NCBI GenBank assembly: GCA_963839645.1 | Contig: CAWIVZ010000001.1 | Coordinates: 496,001 to 560,000, forward strand | From: PALSA-911 sp963839645 | Lineage (GTDB): Bacteria; Pseudomonadota; Alphaproteobacteria; Acetobacterales; Acetobacteraceae | Reading direction: 5' to 3' | Length of the DNA stretch: 64,000 nt | Shown here: positions 8,548 through 16,323 of the stretch, piece after piece | Numbering within the stretch: position 1 is the first letter of the stretch | Layout: every line of letters starts with the position of its first letter | Program-made: the position numbers and the translations under genes | Notes under the pieces: generated by a model | What the model saw: the letters and a program-made list of their open reading frames with translations, nothing else | Databases searched by the model: none | What the model was told of the DNA's origin: nothing

Positions 8548-9228
8548 TCAGTTCGCCAGCTTCATCAGCGTGAAGATCCCGAACGGCGGCACCGAGACGG
8601 TATCCGGGGTGATCGCGGATGCCGCCGGGTCGGCGCCGAGCAGCGCCTCCATGGCGAAGTCGGGGTGCCAGCCGAGGGCGCGGGACGCCGGCGCCATCGC
8701 CCGTTCCAGCCACCAGCGGGGGCCGCGCTCGGCGGCGAAGTGGTTGACGAACAGGATATGTCCGCCCGGCCGCACCACGCGGCGCATCTCCGCGAGCAGC
8801 AGCCGCGGATGCGGCACGACCGAGGCAACGAACATCGCCACGGCGATGTCGAAGCCGGCATCGGGAAAGCCGGTGGCCTCGGCGTCCATCTCGTGCAGCG
8901 CCTCGACGTTGCGCAGCCCTTCGCTGCGCACGCGCTCCCGGGCCCGGGCCAGCATCTCGGCCGAGAGATCGATCCCGACGATGCGCTTCTGCGGCAGATA
9001 ATGCGGCAGCGCCAAGCCGGTGCCGACGCCGACCTCCAGCACCCGGTTGCCCGGCAGCCGGTTGACCTCGGCGACCGCTCGCCGGCGTCCGATGGAGGAG
9101 ACCCCGCCGAACAGCATGTCGTAAACCGACGCCCAGCGGCGATACGCGGCGCGGACCGCGTCGGCATCCAATCCAGGCCCCGGTACAGGCTGCCGCTCGG
9201 CGCGCTGTGGTTGGAGTGTGTTGCTCAT
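8548..9228 (-). CDS. pmtA: Phosphatidylethanolamine N-methyltransferase, PmtA type
   Basis: Class I SAM-dependent methyltransferase of 226 aa, using the start MSNTLQPQ at 9228. The SAM motif I VLEVGVGTGLALPHY with IVGIDLSAEML is characteristic of the alphaproteobacterial PmtA group, which makes phosphatidylcholine by three successive methylations. The AYRRWASVYDMLFGG segment before motif I is also typical. A longer reading frame extends upstream, but its extra residues look non-coding. It stands alone on the minus strand between ctaC and the cold-shock gene. Confidence 0.85.
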   Translation of the reverse strand: MSNTLQPQRAERQPVPGPGLDADAVRAAYRRWASVYDMLFGGVSSIGRRRAVAEVNRLPGNRVLEVGVGTGLALPHYLPQKRIVGIDLSAEMLARARERVRSEGLRNVEALHEMDAEATGFPDAGFDIAVAMFVASVVPHPRLLLAEMRRVVRPGGHILFVNHFAAERGPRWWLERAMAPASRALGWHPDFAMEALLGADPAASAITPDTVSVPPFGIFTLMKLAN

Positions 9229-9439
9229 GCCGGAAATGGTCCCATAGCCGCGCTGCGTAGACAACGCATCGACGGCGCGCAAGCCTTGGAGGCGACAAGA
9301 GGTCGCATTCGCCGAGATGGAGGCCATTCAGCCCGTCGCCGGCCGGCACTTCGTACGGCGGCCCTCAGGCGGCCGGTGGGAACGCCGCCAGGGCAAAAAC
9401 TCTCGCGGTCCGGGCGGCGCGTGTCCGGATTGGCGATGG

Positions 9440-9649
9440 TCAGTCCGCGGGAGCCAGACTTACGGCCGCACTGCGCCCGTTCGGCTGCATCTCGATCTCG
9501 AAGCCCAGCTTCTGGCCCTCGTTCAAAGTACGCATTCCGGCTTTCTGCACCGCGCTGATATGAACGAAGATATCCTTGCCGCCGGTATCCGGGGCAATGA
9601 ACCCGTAGCCCTTGGTCGGGTTGAACCATTTCACGGTGCCTATCGGCAT
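9440..9649 (-). CDS. Cold-shock protein, CspA family
   Basis: Single cold-shock domain of 69 aa. RNP1 is KGYGFIAP at 13-20 and RNP2 is DIFVHISAV at 26-34. It begins MPIGTVKWFNPTKGYG, typical of alphaproteobacterial Csp proteins. These bind single-stranded nucleic acids and act as RNA chaperones. The upstream 266 nt to gcrA on the same strand could hold a long 5' leader, as is common for csp genes, but no specific cold-box could be identified. Confidence 0.95.
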   Translation of the reverse strand: MPIGTVKWFNPTKGYGFIAPDTGGKDIFVHISAVQKAGMRTLNEGQKLGFEIEMQPNGRSAAVSLAPAD

Positions 9650-9915
9650 CTACGTGCGCCTTTCTGCCTGCGGCTCCCGCCGCTTCCTGCGCGGCTGTCG
9701 CCCTGTTGAACAGGGGCGCACGGGCCTCAGATCCAAGCATCTCCCCGCGACGCCCTTCCCGCTCGGCACCGCCGGTTTTGGCTCGTTGGATGGAACTGCC
9801 AGCCTGCCGAACGCGTACATTAGCCAAACGCATGGCAGACCGCAACGAATCCCGACGTTTTGGCCTCAAATCGCGGGCTTCGGACCGCGATGGCCGCCTC
9901 ACGCCGGGATCGGGC

Positions 9916-10587
9916 TCAGGCCGCATCCTCGCGACGGTCGCGGACCTTGACGTAGGCGACCGCCGCATGCGCGGCGCAATAGGGCTTGCCGGGGGACGCG
10001 CTGTCGTCGCAGAAACGAAAGCTCTTGGTGCCGGGCTCGCCTATCGGCCAGCAGCAAGTCAGCGATCGCGCGTGGGGCCGCGGCGTTGCCTGCACCCGCG
10101 CCGGCGACATCACCGCGTAGGGCGCCGGATGGGAAACCTCGGTCACGGGCACGGGGCGCGGAGCCTCCCTGCCGGTTGGCGCGGCGCGGCCCGTCTCCGG
10201 CTGGGCGACGGCAGAGCGATGCGTTTCGGGACGGCCGCCTTCAGAACGGGGAGGCATCATCGGGGCAAGCCCCACCGGGGCAAGTCCTGGGTTGATTGCC
10301 GCTTCGGCGGCGGGGGCCGGCGAGGACATCGCGGTCTGGCCATGGGACGAACTGCTCAGCGGCGGCAGTGTCGGGCCCGCCACGCGGCGCGGCGCCGGCC
10401 GGCGCGGCTGAGCTCCCGGCGCGCCGTCGCGGCGGATCGGCGATGGCCTGGCCGGCAGATCGAGACGATGCGCCTTGCCGACCACCGCGTTCTTGGTCAC
10501 GCCAAGCCGGCGGCCGATCTCGGCCGTCGAATGCCCTTCGGCCCAGAGCCCGCGGAGCCGGATGATGGTCTCTTCGGTCCAATCCAT
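9916..10587 (-). CDS. gcrA: GcrA cell-cycle regulator
   Basis: GcrA, 223 aa, an alphaproteobacterial cofactor of sigma70 RNA polymerase that acts at CcrM-methylated promoters to control the cell cycle. The N-terminus MDWTEETIIRLRGLWAEG, followed by a helix-turn-helix ending RLGVTKNAVVGKAHR, is diagnostic. The C-terminus has the conserved Cys-rich block CCWPIGEPGTKSFRFC and YCAAHAAVAY. The linker between (about 50-165) is long and rich in Pro and Ala. No GANTC site was found in the 120 nt upstream. Confidence 0.95.
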   Translation of the reverse strand: MDWTEETIIRLRGLWAEGHSTAEIGRRLGVTKNAVVGKAHRLDLPARPSPIRRDGAPGAQPRRPAPRRVAGPTLPPLSSSSHGQTAMSSPAPAAEAAINPGLAPVGLAPMMPPRSEGGRPETHRSAVAQPETGRAAPTGREAPRPVPVTEVSHPAPYAVMSPARVQATPRPHARSLTCCWPIGEPGTKSFRFCDDSASPGKPYCAAHAAVAYVKVRDRREDAA

Positions 10588-10671
10588 ATCTTGGCCTCCC
10601 AGAAGCAGTATCTACCAGATACGGTATAGCGATTTGCTCCTGCACTCAACGGCCGAAATCATCCGGACCAC

Positions 10672-10706
10672 AAAAACTTGTGGAAAACCCAGGAAAAAAC
10701 CACAAG
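10672..10706 (-). terminator. Probable rho-independent terminator of the formamidase-family gene
   Basis: On the minus strand, just past the stop of the gene ending at 10709, a 7-bp stem CTTGTGG/CCACAAG (16-nt, T-rich loop) is followed by TTTTT. The stem is short and the loop long, so strength is uncertain. It lies upstream of gcrA and would insulate gcrA from read-through. Confidence 0.5.
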
Positions 10707-10708
10707 GG

Positions 10709-11665
10709 CTAGAAAAGCAGGCCCTTCTTCAGCAATCCATGGATGCCCTTTTCGCCATTGACGGTTTGGGTCACGTGGAAATCGACCGCCAGGGAGCAAA
10801 AGGTGTACGCCTGTTCGCGCGACAGGTTGGTGCGCGAACAAATGAACGCGATCATTTCCCGCAAGGCCTGTTTCATCGCGACATCGAGGTCCTCGTTCAT
10901 GCCCATGGTGATGAAATGGGTCGCGCTCTCGCCGCGGGGAAACCGCAGCAGCGGGTTCTTGGCGCCGCCGCCCTTGTGCAGGGTCAGGGTGAAGGTGCCG
11001 GTCAGGCAGATCTCCAGCGCGTTGATGCAGACCTCGCCGTCGCCCTGCACGCCGTGTCCGTCACCGGCGGAGAAATTGGCGCCGGGCACGTGTACCGGCA
11101 GAAACAGGGTCGAGCCCTCGCCGAGTTCCTTGTTGTCGAGGTTGCCGCCATGCTCGCGGGGCTCCTTGGACGACAGGGTGCCGTATTGCGGCGGCGGCGC
11201 GACGCCCATCACGCCGAAGAACGGCGCCAGCGGCAGTTCCGTGCCCCAGGGCAGGCGGCCGATGCGCCGGGCGCGGTCGATCGGGATATGGGTGATGTAG
11301 CGCTCCGGGAAATCCTCCGGCAGCGTGCCGAGCAACGGACGGAAGCCGCAGAACCCCCAATCGGCCCCGAATTCGATCTTGTCTACATGCACTTCCAGCA
11401 TGTCGCCCGGTTCGGCGCCGTTGATCGCCACCGGCCCGGTCAGGATATGGCCGCCCATGCGCGGCAGTTGGGCGGCCTGGATGGCTTGCAGGGCCGGCGG
11501 GATGGCCAGGCCCATATCCGACGGCGGCATGGATTCCGGACCGCCGGACACGCATTCAAGCACCACCGTGTCGCCGGAATTGACCGACATGACAGGGGGA
11601 AAGGACGCGTCGAACATTCCGAACCGCACGGTCGCGGGCGTCGGTGCCAGGTAATGCAAGGCCAT
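10709..11665 (-). CDS. Acetamidase/formamidase family protein
   Basis: FmdA/AmdA family protein of 318 aa, which hydrolyses formamide or short aliphatic amides to ammonia and the acid. The start ATG at 11665 has ACGGAG about 8 nt upstream; an in-frame TTG two codons earlier is less likely. Family features include GGHILTGPVAINGAEPGD, GFCGFRPLLG and the glycine/histidine-rich NFSAGDGHGVQGDGEVC. It is shorter than classical formamidases (about 400 aa), matching the compact subgroup. The amidase at 14632 is too far away and on the other strand to be an operon partner. The true substrate is unknown. Confidence 0.88.
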   Translation of the reverse strand: MALHYLAPTPATVRFGMFDASFPPVMSVNSGDTVVLECVSGGPESMPPSDMGLAIPPALQAIQAAQLPRMGGHILTGPVAINGAEPGDMLEVHVDKIEFGADWGFCGFRPLLGTLPEDFPERYITHIPIDRARRIGRLPWGTELPLAPFFGVMGVAPPPQYGTLSSKEPREHGGNLDNKELGEGSTLFLPVHVPGANFSAGDGHGVQGDGEVCINALEICLTGTFTLTLHKGGGAKNPLLRFPRGESATHFITMGMNEDLDVAMKQALREMIAFICSRTNLSREQAYTFCSLAVDFHVTQTVNGEKGIHGLLKKGLLF

Positions 11666-11749
11666 GAACAAACTCCGTCAGGATCACTGTCGTGATCGTG
11701 ACGGAGATACGGTTCTACTTCAAGCGCCCGAGAGCCGGGCGAGACGCCG

Positions 11750-12022
11750 TCAGCTGTGCTGCGTCGTCGACCCCTGCGTGGTGTTGGCGCCCGTGGTCGT
11801 ACCCGTGGTCGCGCCCGTCGTCGCGTTGGGGCCGGAGATCGTGCCGGCCGGCTTCTGCGCGCTGGCTTCCATCGACTCATCGCCTTCGTCGGCCATGTTC
11901 TTCTTGAACGACTTGATGCCCTTGGCGAAGTCACCCATCAGATTGCTGACCTTGCCGCTTCCGAACAGCAGCAGAACAACCAGCAGCACGACAAGCCAGT
12001 GCCAAATACTGAAGCTACCCAT
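11750..12022 (-). CDS. tatA: Twin-arginine translocase subunit TatA
   Basis: TatA/E family, 90 aa. A short N-terminal membrane helix (WHWLVVLLVVLLLFGSGKV) is followed by the FG hinge and an amphipathic helix (LMGDFAKGIKSFKKNM). The tail is acidic, then rich in Thr, Gly and Ala with GATTGTTTGAN-like low complexity. tatB and tatC are not in the window, so tatA is separated from the rest of the pathway here. Confidence 0.93.
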   Translation of the reverse strand: MGSFSIWHWLVVLLVVLLLFGSGKVSNLMGDFAKGIKSFKKNMADEGDESMEASAQKPAGTISGPNATTGATTGTTTGANTTQGSTTQHS

Positions 12023-12212
12023 AGTTCCTCCGATGGGGGCGATCCCTTGCCCCGCAGGCTCCGGCCGTGCGCCGGTTCATAGCAGGTCAATCTAGGGCCT
12101 GCGCCCCCGCTTGCCAACGACCCTGCTCAGGGGGAAATGGCCCAGGACGGCCGCGACCGCAAGCGATGTTACGTCCAGCCGGATTTTGTCCGCCGGGGAG
12201 CGCGCCCAATCC

Positions 12213-12280
12213 AGTATCCCGGCCTGGAGCATCATCCGGTCAAACGGAATCGTTTGACCGGATGATGCTCTAGTATCCCG
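12213..12280. repeat. Perfect 20-bp palindrome flanked by 9-bp direct repeats
   Basis: Positions 12227-12246 and 12251-12270 are perfect inverted complements (GAGCATCATCCGGTCAAACG) around a GAAT loop. Outside them the 9-mer AGTATCCCG occurs at 12213-12221 and again at 12272-12280 in direct orientation, as expected of a target-site duplication. The right arm supplies part of the stop codon of the CHAP protein gene. No poly-T tract follows, so it is not a standard terminator. It may be a small mobile palindrome. Confidence 0.8.
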
Positions 12281-12818
12281 AGGCCGCCAGCCGGATCGCC
12301 CGCGGCGTCGCCTCGGCGATTTCCTCGGGCGTCGTCCGCCGGCCCGGGCCGATGAAGCCGTGGGCGACATACACACGCTCCCCCATCTGTCCGGAGGGCG
12401 GCCAGAACACCTGCACCTGCGACCAGTCGTTGGACGGCGAGACATCGATCACCGCCTGGTCCTCGGTCACCCGGTGGTGCACCCAGTTCGCCTGCGTCAC
12501 CAGGATCTTTCGCCGCTCCACCAGGCGCGAAACCACCGCGACATGGCCGTACGGCAACCGGGAAGAGCGGGCCAGCACCAGCACGCTGCCGATCCGCGGC
12601 ATGTGGCCGCGCACATAACGGCCGTCCGCGGCGTTCCACCAGCCGGCGGCATCGCCGCGTAGCGCGACCCCGGTCAACGCCCGGGCGAACGGGGCGCATT
12701 CCAGCGGCACCGAGCCGCCGACATATTTCCCGGCATCCGCCGGCGGGTGCGAGGTGCCGCAGGCGGCCAGCAGCAGGCTCAGCAACGCGGGAACGATCAG
12801 TCGGCGCATCTTCCCCAC
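12270..12818 (-). CDS. CHAP-domain lipoprotein
   Basis: CHAP (cysteine/histidine-dependent amidohydrolase/peptidase) protein of 182 aa, a class that cleaves peptidoglycan peptides. The N-terminus is a lipoprotein signal with lipobox LLAAC (Cys20). The catalytic Cys is Cys41 in LECAPFAR, the His is His92 in GHVAVVSR, and the following QANWVHH is a typical third-residue region. The stop codon at 12270-12272 overlaps the edge of a palindromic insertion, and the reading frame would continue past it if the insertion were removed, so the C-terminus may have been altered. It stands alone, between tatA and a CoA-transferase gene. Confidence 0.85.
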   Translation of the reverse strand: MGKMRRLIVPALLSLLLAACGTSHPPADAGKYVGGSVPLECAPFARALTGVALRGDAAGWWNAADGRYVRGHMPRIGSVLVLARSSRLPYGHVAVVSRLVERRKILVTQANWVHHRVTEDQAVIDVSPSNDWSQVQVFWPPSGQMGERVYVAHGFIGPGRRTTPEEIAEATPRAIRLAASGY

Positions 12819-12880
12819 CGCGAATGAAACGGAAGGCCGTTTATCGCGTCAGATCTCAGAAAAATGCAACAAGAAGCTGA

Positions 12881-14134
12881 TCAGGCGCTCTTTTTCTCTG
12901 CCGTGCCCTGGATTTCCTGCAACAGCGTGGAGAACACATAGTCGTTATGCGCGCCCAGCGCCGGGCCAGGCCAGCCGATCGCCGTTTCCGGCGCATCGCC
13001 GTCCAGGCGGATCGCCGGGCCGGGATGCAGGGTCCGCCCGATCAACGGATCATCCACCGCCATCACCGATTTCCGTGCCAGGAAATGCGGGTCATTGGCA
13101 CAGTCGGAAATATCGAACAGCCGCGAGCACGGCACTTCCGCCGCTTCCAGCTGTGCCTCCGCCTGGGCGGCCGCCAGGGTCTGCGTCCACGCGGCGATGG
13201 CGTCATCCAGTTCGGCGCGGTGGTCGCAGCGGCCGTTATTGGTCCTGAAACGCGGATCCTCGGCCAGTTCCGGCCGGCCGATCGCCGCCATCATCCGCGC
13301 GAAGATCAGGTCTGAATTGCCCGCGATGCACAGCCATTTGCCGTCCGCGCAGGGATAGGTGTTGGTGGGCGAGGCGGTCTGGATCGCCGCCCCCACGGGC
13401 TGACGCACCCGCCCGTCCAGCGCGTATTCCGGCAGCATGCCCTCCATCAGGCTGAACACGCTGTCCACCAGGTTCACGTCGATCACCCGCCCTACGCCGG
13501 TGCCCGCCCCGGTCCCAGCCACGTCGCGCTGCCACAGCGCCGACAGCAGGCCAATCGCGGCATACATCCCGGCCAGATCGTCGCTGATCGAAATACCGCA
13601 GCGCGGCGGCGGCAGATCCTTGCTGCCCGGACCGGCCGCTCCTGGCGGATGCGCGGTCAGATGACGGATGCCGCCCATCGCCTCGCCGATCGCGCCGAAC
13701 GCCGGCTTGTCGCGGTACGGCCCGTCCTGGCCGTAGCCGGAGATGCGCGCGATCACCAGCCGCGGATTGACCTTGTGCAGATCGTCCGGGCCGAGACGAA
13801 GCTTCTCCAGCTGCCCCGCCCGCATGTTCTCCACCAGCACGTCCGCCCGCGCGGCCAGAAGCAGCGCCTTGTCGCGGTCCTTCTTCAGGTCCAGTTCCAC
13901 CGACAGCTTGTTGCGGCCATGCACACTGAACCACACCGAACTGCCATTCGCCTGCGTGCCCCAGCCGCGGAACGGATCGCCGCCGGGCGGCTCCACCTTG
14001 ATCACCTCGGCGCCCAGGTCGGCGAGAATGCGGGTACAGAACGGCCCGGCGATGTAGTGCCCGAACTCCACGATCTTGAGGCCAACCAGGGGCCCGGTGC
14101 GCGGCGGCGGGACAGAATTGGGTGAGGCGGACAT
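12881..14134 (-). CDS. Class III CoA-transferase (CaiB/BaiF family)
   Basis: Family III CoA-transferase of about 417 aa, moving CoA between carboxylic acids through an aspartyl-anhydride intermediate. The start at 14134 (MSASPNSVPPP) has GGGAG upstream; a longer frame exists but lacks conservation. Motifs include GLKIVEFGHYIAGPFCTRIL, LGAEVIKVEPPGGDPFR, and ISDDLAGMYAAIGLL with the catalytic Asp. Substrate assignments within this family are unreliable without biochemical data. It is divergent from the amidase operon. Confidence 0.9.
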   Translation of the reverse strand: MSASPNSVPPPRTGPLVGLKIVEFGHYIAGPFCTRILADLGAEVIKVEPPGGDPFRGWGTQANGSSVWFSVHGRNKLSVELDLKKDRDKALLLAARADVLVENMRAGQLEKLRLGPDDLHKVNPRLVIARISGYGQDGPYRDKPAFGAIGEAMGGIRHLTAHPPGAAGPGSKDLPPPRCGISISDDLAGMYAAIGLLSALWQRDVAGTGAGTGVGRVIDVNLVDSVFSLMEGMLPEYALDGRVRQPVGAAIQTASPTNTYPCADGKWLCIAGNSDLIFARMMAAIGRPELAEDPRFRTNNGRCDHRAELDDAIAAWTQTLAAAQAEAQLEAAEVPCSRLFDISDCANDPHFLARKSVMAVDDPLIGRTLHPGPAIRLDGDAPETAIGWPGPALGAHNDYVFSTLLQEIQGTAEKKSA

Positions 14135-14169
14135 GGAGCTTTCTCCCGAATGGCATTTTGCCGCTGAGC

Positions 14170-14373
14170 AAAGACGAAATTTACGGGCTAAGGGCCCCAT
14201 TGCTAACCTTTTGGCAAGACAGCCGGTTCATAACCACAAACAGGGAGCAGGCGCTGTGCCGCTCCCTGTGTTTCCTCCCCCAAGTTGCGCGCGCCGGTTA
14301 CCCATTCCGGCAACAGCGTAACCACTTGAGGCGGCGCGGCATCCAACACTGGCCGCGCCGTCCTCTTTTTTTT
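14170..14373 (+). ncRNA. Candidate structured RNA (three stem-loops ending in a terminator)
   Basis: The gap between the divergent CoA-transferase and amidase genes contains three plus-strand hairpins. ACAGGGAGC/GCTCCCTGT is at about 14239-14271, GCCGG/CCGGC extended by GTTG/CAAC lies near 14287-14313, and GGCGCGGC (14333-14340) pairs with GCCGCGCC (14352-14359), followed by GTCCTC and eight T's. No plus-strand gene lies immediately upstream for this terminator to serve. It could be a small RNA or a leader that attenuates the amidase operon starting at 14444. No known riboswitch core was recognised. Confidence 0.4.
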
Positions 14374-14443
14374 CGTTTCCCCCGCTTCCCAATGCCGCAT
14401 TGCAGCAGATACGCTGACCCCAGCAGTCACAGGGGTCTCCGTC

Positions 14444-14635
14444 ATGCCGCCAATCGACGCCCAGCTTATCGCCGCCCTTGCCCGCGCCGCCGGCCTCGAT
14501 AAGGCGCTCGCCGAATTCCCCGAGGACGTCGCCGCCGCCGCCGAACAGGGCCTCGGCAACGCCGGCATCATCCAGTACCCCACCGACCCCGCCGCCGAGC
14601 CCTGGCCGCCGATGCAGGCGGGGACCGGCCTGTGA
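14444..14635 (+). CDS. Small protein coupled to amidase
   Basis: A 63-aa protein starting MPPIDAQLIAALARAAGL, followed by an acidic Ala-rich helix (KALAEFPEDVAAAAEQGLG) and a Pro-rich tail. Its stop overlaps the GTG start of the amidase (GTGA), so the two are translationally coupled. Some amidases (GatA, AtzE) work with small helical partners (GatC, AtzG) encoded immediately upstream. This protein has the right size and position, but clear sequence identity to those families was not established, so a partner-subunit role is inference. Confidence 0.6.
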   Translation: MPPIDAQLIAALARAAGLDKALAEFPEDVAAAAEQGLGNAGIIQYPTDPAAEPWPPMQAGTGL

Positions 14636-16041
14636 ACCATAGCCAGGCGAACCACCTGCACTGGCTGACCGCGTCCGAGGCAGCCCGCGCCTTCGCCGCC
14701 AGGACCCTGTCCCCGGTCGAATTGATGACCGCCCTGCTGGAGCGGATCGACAGGCTGGACCACAGGGTGAACGCCTTCATCCGTCTCGATGCCGATGCGG
14801 CCATGACCCTGGCGCGCAACGCCGAGGCCGAAATCGCCGCCGGGCGCATCCGCGGCCCGCTGCACGGCGTTCCTGTCGGGATCAAGGACATCATCGATGT
14901 CGCCGGCCTGCCCACGACCGGACATTCGAAGATCCTGGTCGACAACATCGCCGCCGCCGACGCGGTGGTGGTCGGCAAGCTGCGCCAGGCCGGCGCCATC
15001 GTCATGGGCAAGCTGTCCACCCACGAATTCGCCATCGGCGGCCCGAGCTTCGACCTGCCCTTTCCCCCCGCCCGCAACCCCTGGAACACCGACCACCATC
15101 CCGGCGGCTCCTCCTCCGGCTCCGGCGCCGGCCTCGCCGCCGGCTTCTTCCCGCTCGCGCTCGGCACCGACACCGGCGGCTCCGTGCGCAATCCCGCCAG
15201 CGCCAACGGGATCGTCGGCCTGAAACCCACCTACGGCCTGGTCTCCCGCCGCGGCGTGTTCCCGCTGTCCTTCACACTTGATCATGTCGGCCCGATGACC
15301 CGTACCGTCGCCGACAACGCCCTGCTGCTGGACGTGATCGCCGGCCACGACCCGGCCGATCCCGGCAGCGCGCCGAGCCAGCAAAAGTACTTCGGCAAGA
15401 TGCTGGAACGCGGCGTGAAGGGTCTGCGCATCGGCTTCGTGCGCCACTTCCACGAGCGCGACATCCCCGCCAACCCCGAGGTCACCGCCGCCCTGGAAGA
15501 CGCCGAGCGGATCCTGGAAGCCGAGGGCGCACTGTTCACCACCGTCACGCTGCCCACACTGAACGAGTTCGCCGGCGTCAACCGCGTCATCCTCGGCTCG
15601 GAGGCTTTCTCCGTGCACGCCAAATGGCTGCGCGAGCGCCCCGGCGACTACGGCCAGCTTTCCCGCCGCCGGCTGATGTCCGGCGCCTTCATCTCCGGCG
15701 CCGACTATGTCGGCGCCCAGCGCCGCCGCGCCCAGATGATCGCCGCGGTGCAGGACGTGTTCCGCGATGTGGACGTGCTGATGTGCGCAAGCTCCATGGA
15801 CCCCTCCAGCCGGATCGAGGACGCGATCGAGACCGCCCGCACCTACCCCCGCCAGGCCCGCACCCCCTTCAACAACACCGGCCATCCGGCCTTGGCGATG
15901 ATGTCCGGCCTGTCGAAGGCCGGCCTGCCGCTGTCGGTGCAGTTCGTCGGCCGCTATTTCGACGAAGCCACGGTGTTTCGGGTCGCCGCCGCCTACGAAC
16001 GCGCATCCGGCTGGCACAAGAAGCACGCGCCGATCGGGTAG
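14632..16041 (+). CDS. Amidase signature family enzyme
   Basis: Amidase-signature hydrolase of 469 aa with a complete Ser-cisSer-Lys triad: Lys85 in GVPVGIKDIID, the Ser cluster at 160-162 in HHPGGSSSGSGAG, and the nucleophile Ser184 in TDTGGSVRNPAS. It starts at a GTG overlapping the stop of the small upstream gene. The group includes GatA, AtzE, indoleacetamide hydrolase and other amide hydrolases; no substrate is implied by the neighbours. A hairpin terminator follows at 16063. Confidence 0.92.
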   Translation: MNHSQANHLHWLTASEAARAFAARTLSPVELMTALLERIDRLDHRVNAFIRLDADAAMTLARNAEAEIAAGRIRGPLHGVPVGIKDIIDVAGLPTTGHSKILVDNIAAADAVVVGKLRQAGAIVMGKLSTHEFAIGGPSFDLPFPPARNPWNTDHHPGGSSSGSGAGLAAGFFPLALGTDTGGSVRNPASANGIVGLKPTYGLVSRRGVFPLSFTLDHVGPMTRTVADNALLLDVIAGHDPADPGSAPSQQKYFGKMLERGVKGLRIGFVRHFHERDIPANPEVTAALEDAERILEAEGALFTTVTLPTLNEFAGVNRVILGSEAFSVHAKWLRERPGDYGQLSRRRLMSGAFISGADYVGAQRRRAQMIAAVQDVFRDVDVLMCASSMDPSSRIEDAIETARTYPRQARTPFNNTGHPALAMMSGLSKAGLPLSVQFVGRYFDEATVFRVAAAYERASGWHKKHAPIG

Positions 16042-16062
16042 CGCTCGGACCGAAGGACCGCG

Positions 16063-16091
16063 AAGGGCGCCGCCCCCGCGGAGCCCTTTTT
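16063..16091 (+). terminator. Rho-independent terminator after amidase
   Basis: The stem AAGGGC/GCCCTT, extended inside by CCGC/GCGG, is followed by TTTTT. It lies 22 nt past the amidase stop. The 230 nt to the next gene hold nothing else recognised, and the base composition becomes more AT-rich from here on. Confidence 0.75.
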
Positions 16092-16323
16092 CCTTCCCGA
16101 ACTGACGAACATGCTGAATATCGGGTTCCATTCACGCGCGTAGACGAATTTCCGCTCCCATGTAGCGGAAGCAAAACGCTATTCAGACAAGATGACGCAT
16201 CTTTGTCCCAGTTCAGATGGACCTATGGTTGGGAGCTTCGAACAAACCTGGCCAGATAGCCTACGGGGCAAGCGTTGAACCGGTGTGAGCAGTTAACCCC
16301 TCGGTATCATCCGCCGTGCAACT

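Noticed and set aside
14170..14373. A guanidine (mini-ykkC) or cobalamin riboswitch upstream of the amidase.
   Set aside because: The hairpin loops lack ACGR tetraloops, and no B12-box-like sequence is present.
14203..16131. A 642-codon open frame on the minus strand opposite the amidase.
   Set aside because: Antisense shadow of a gene with a complete amidase triad; no independent motif was seen.
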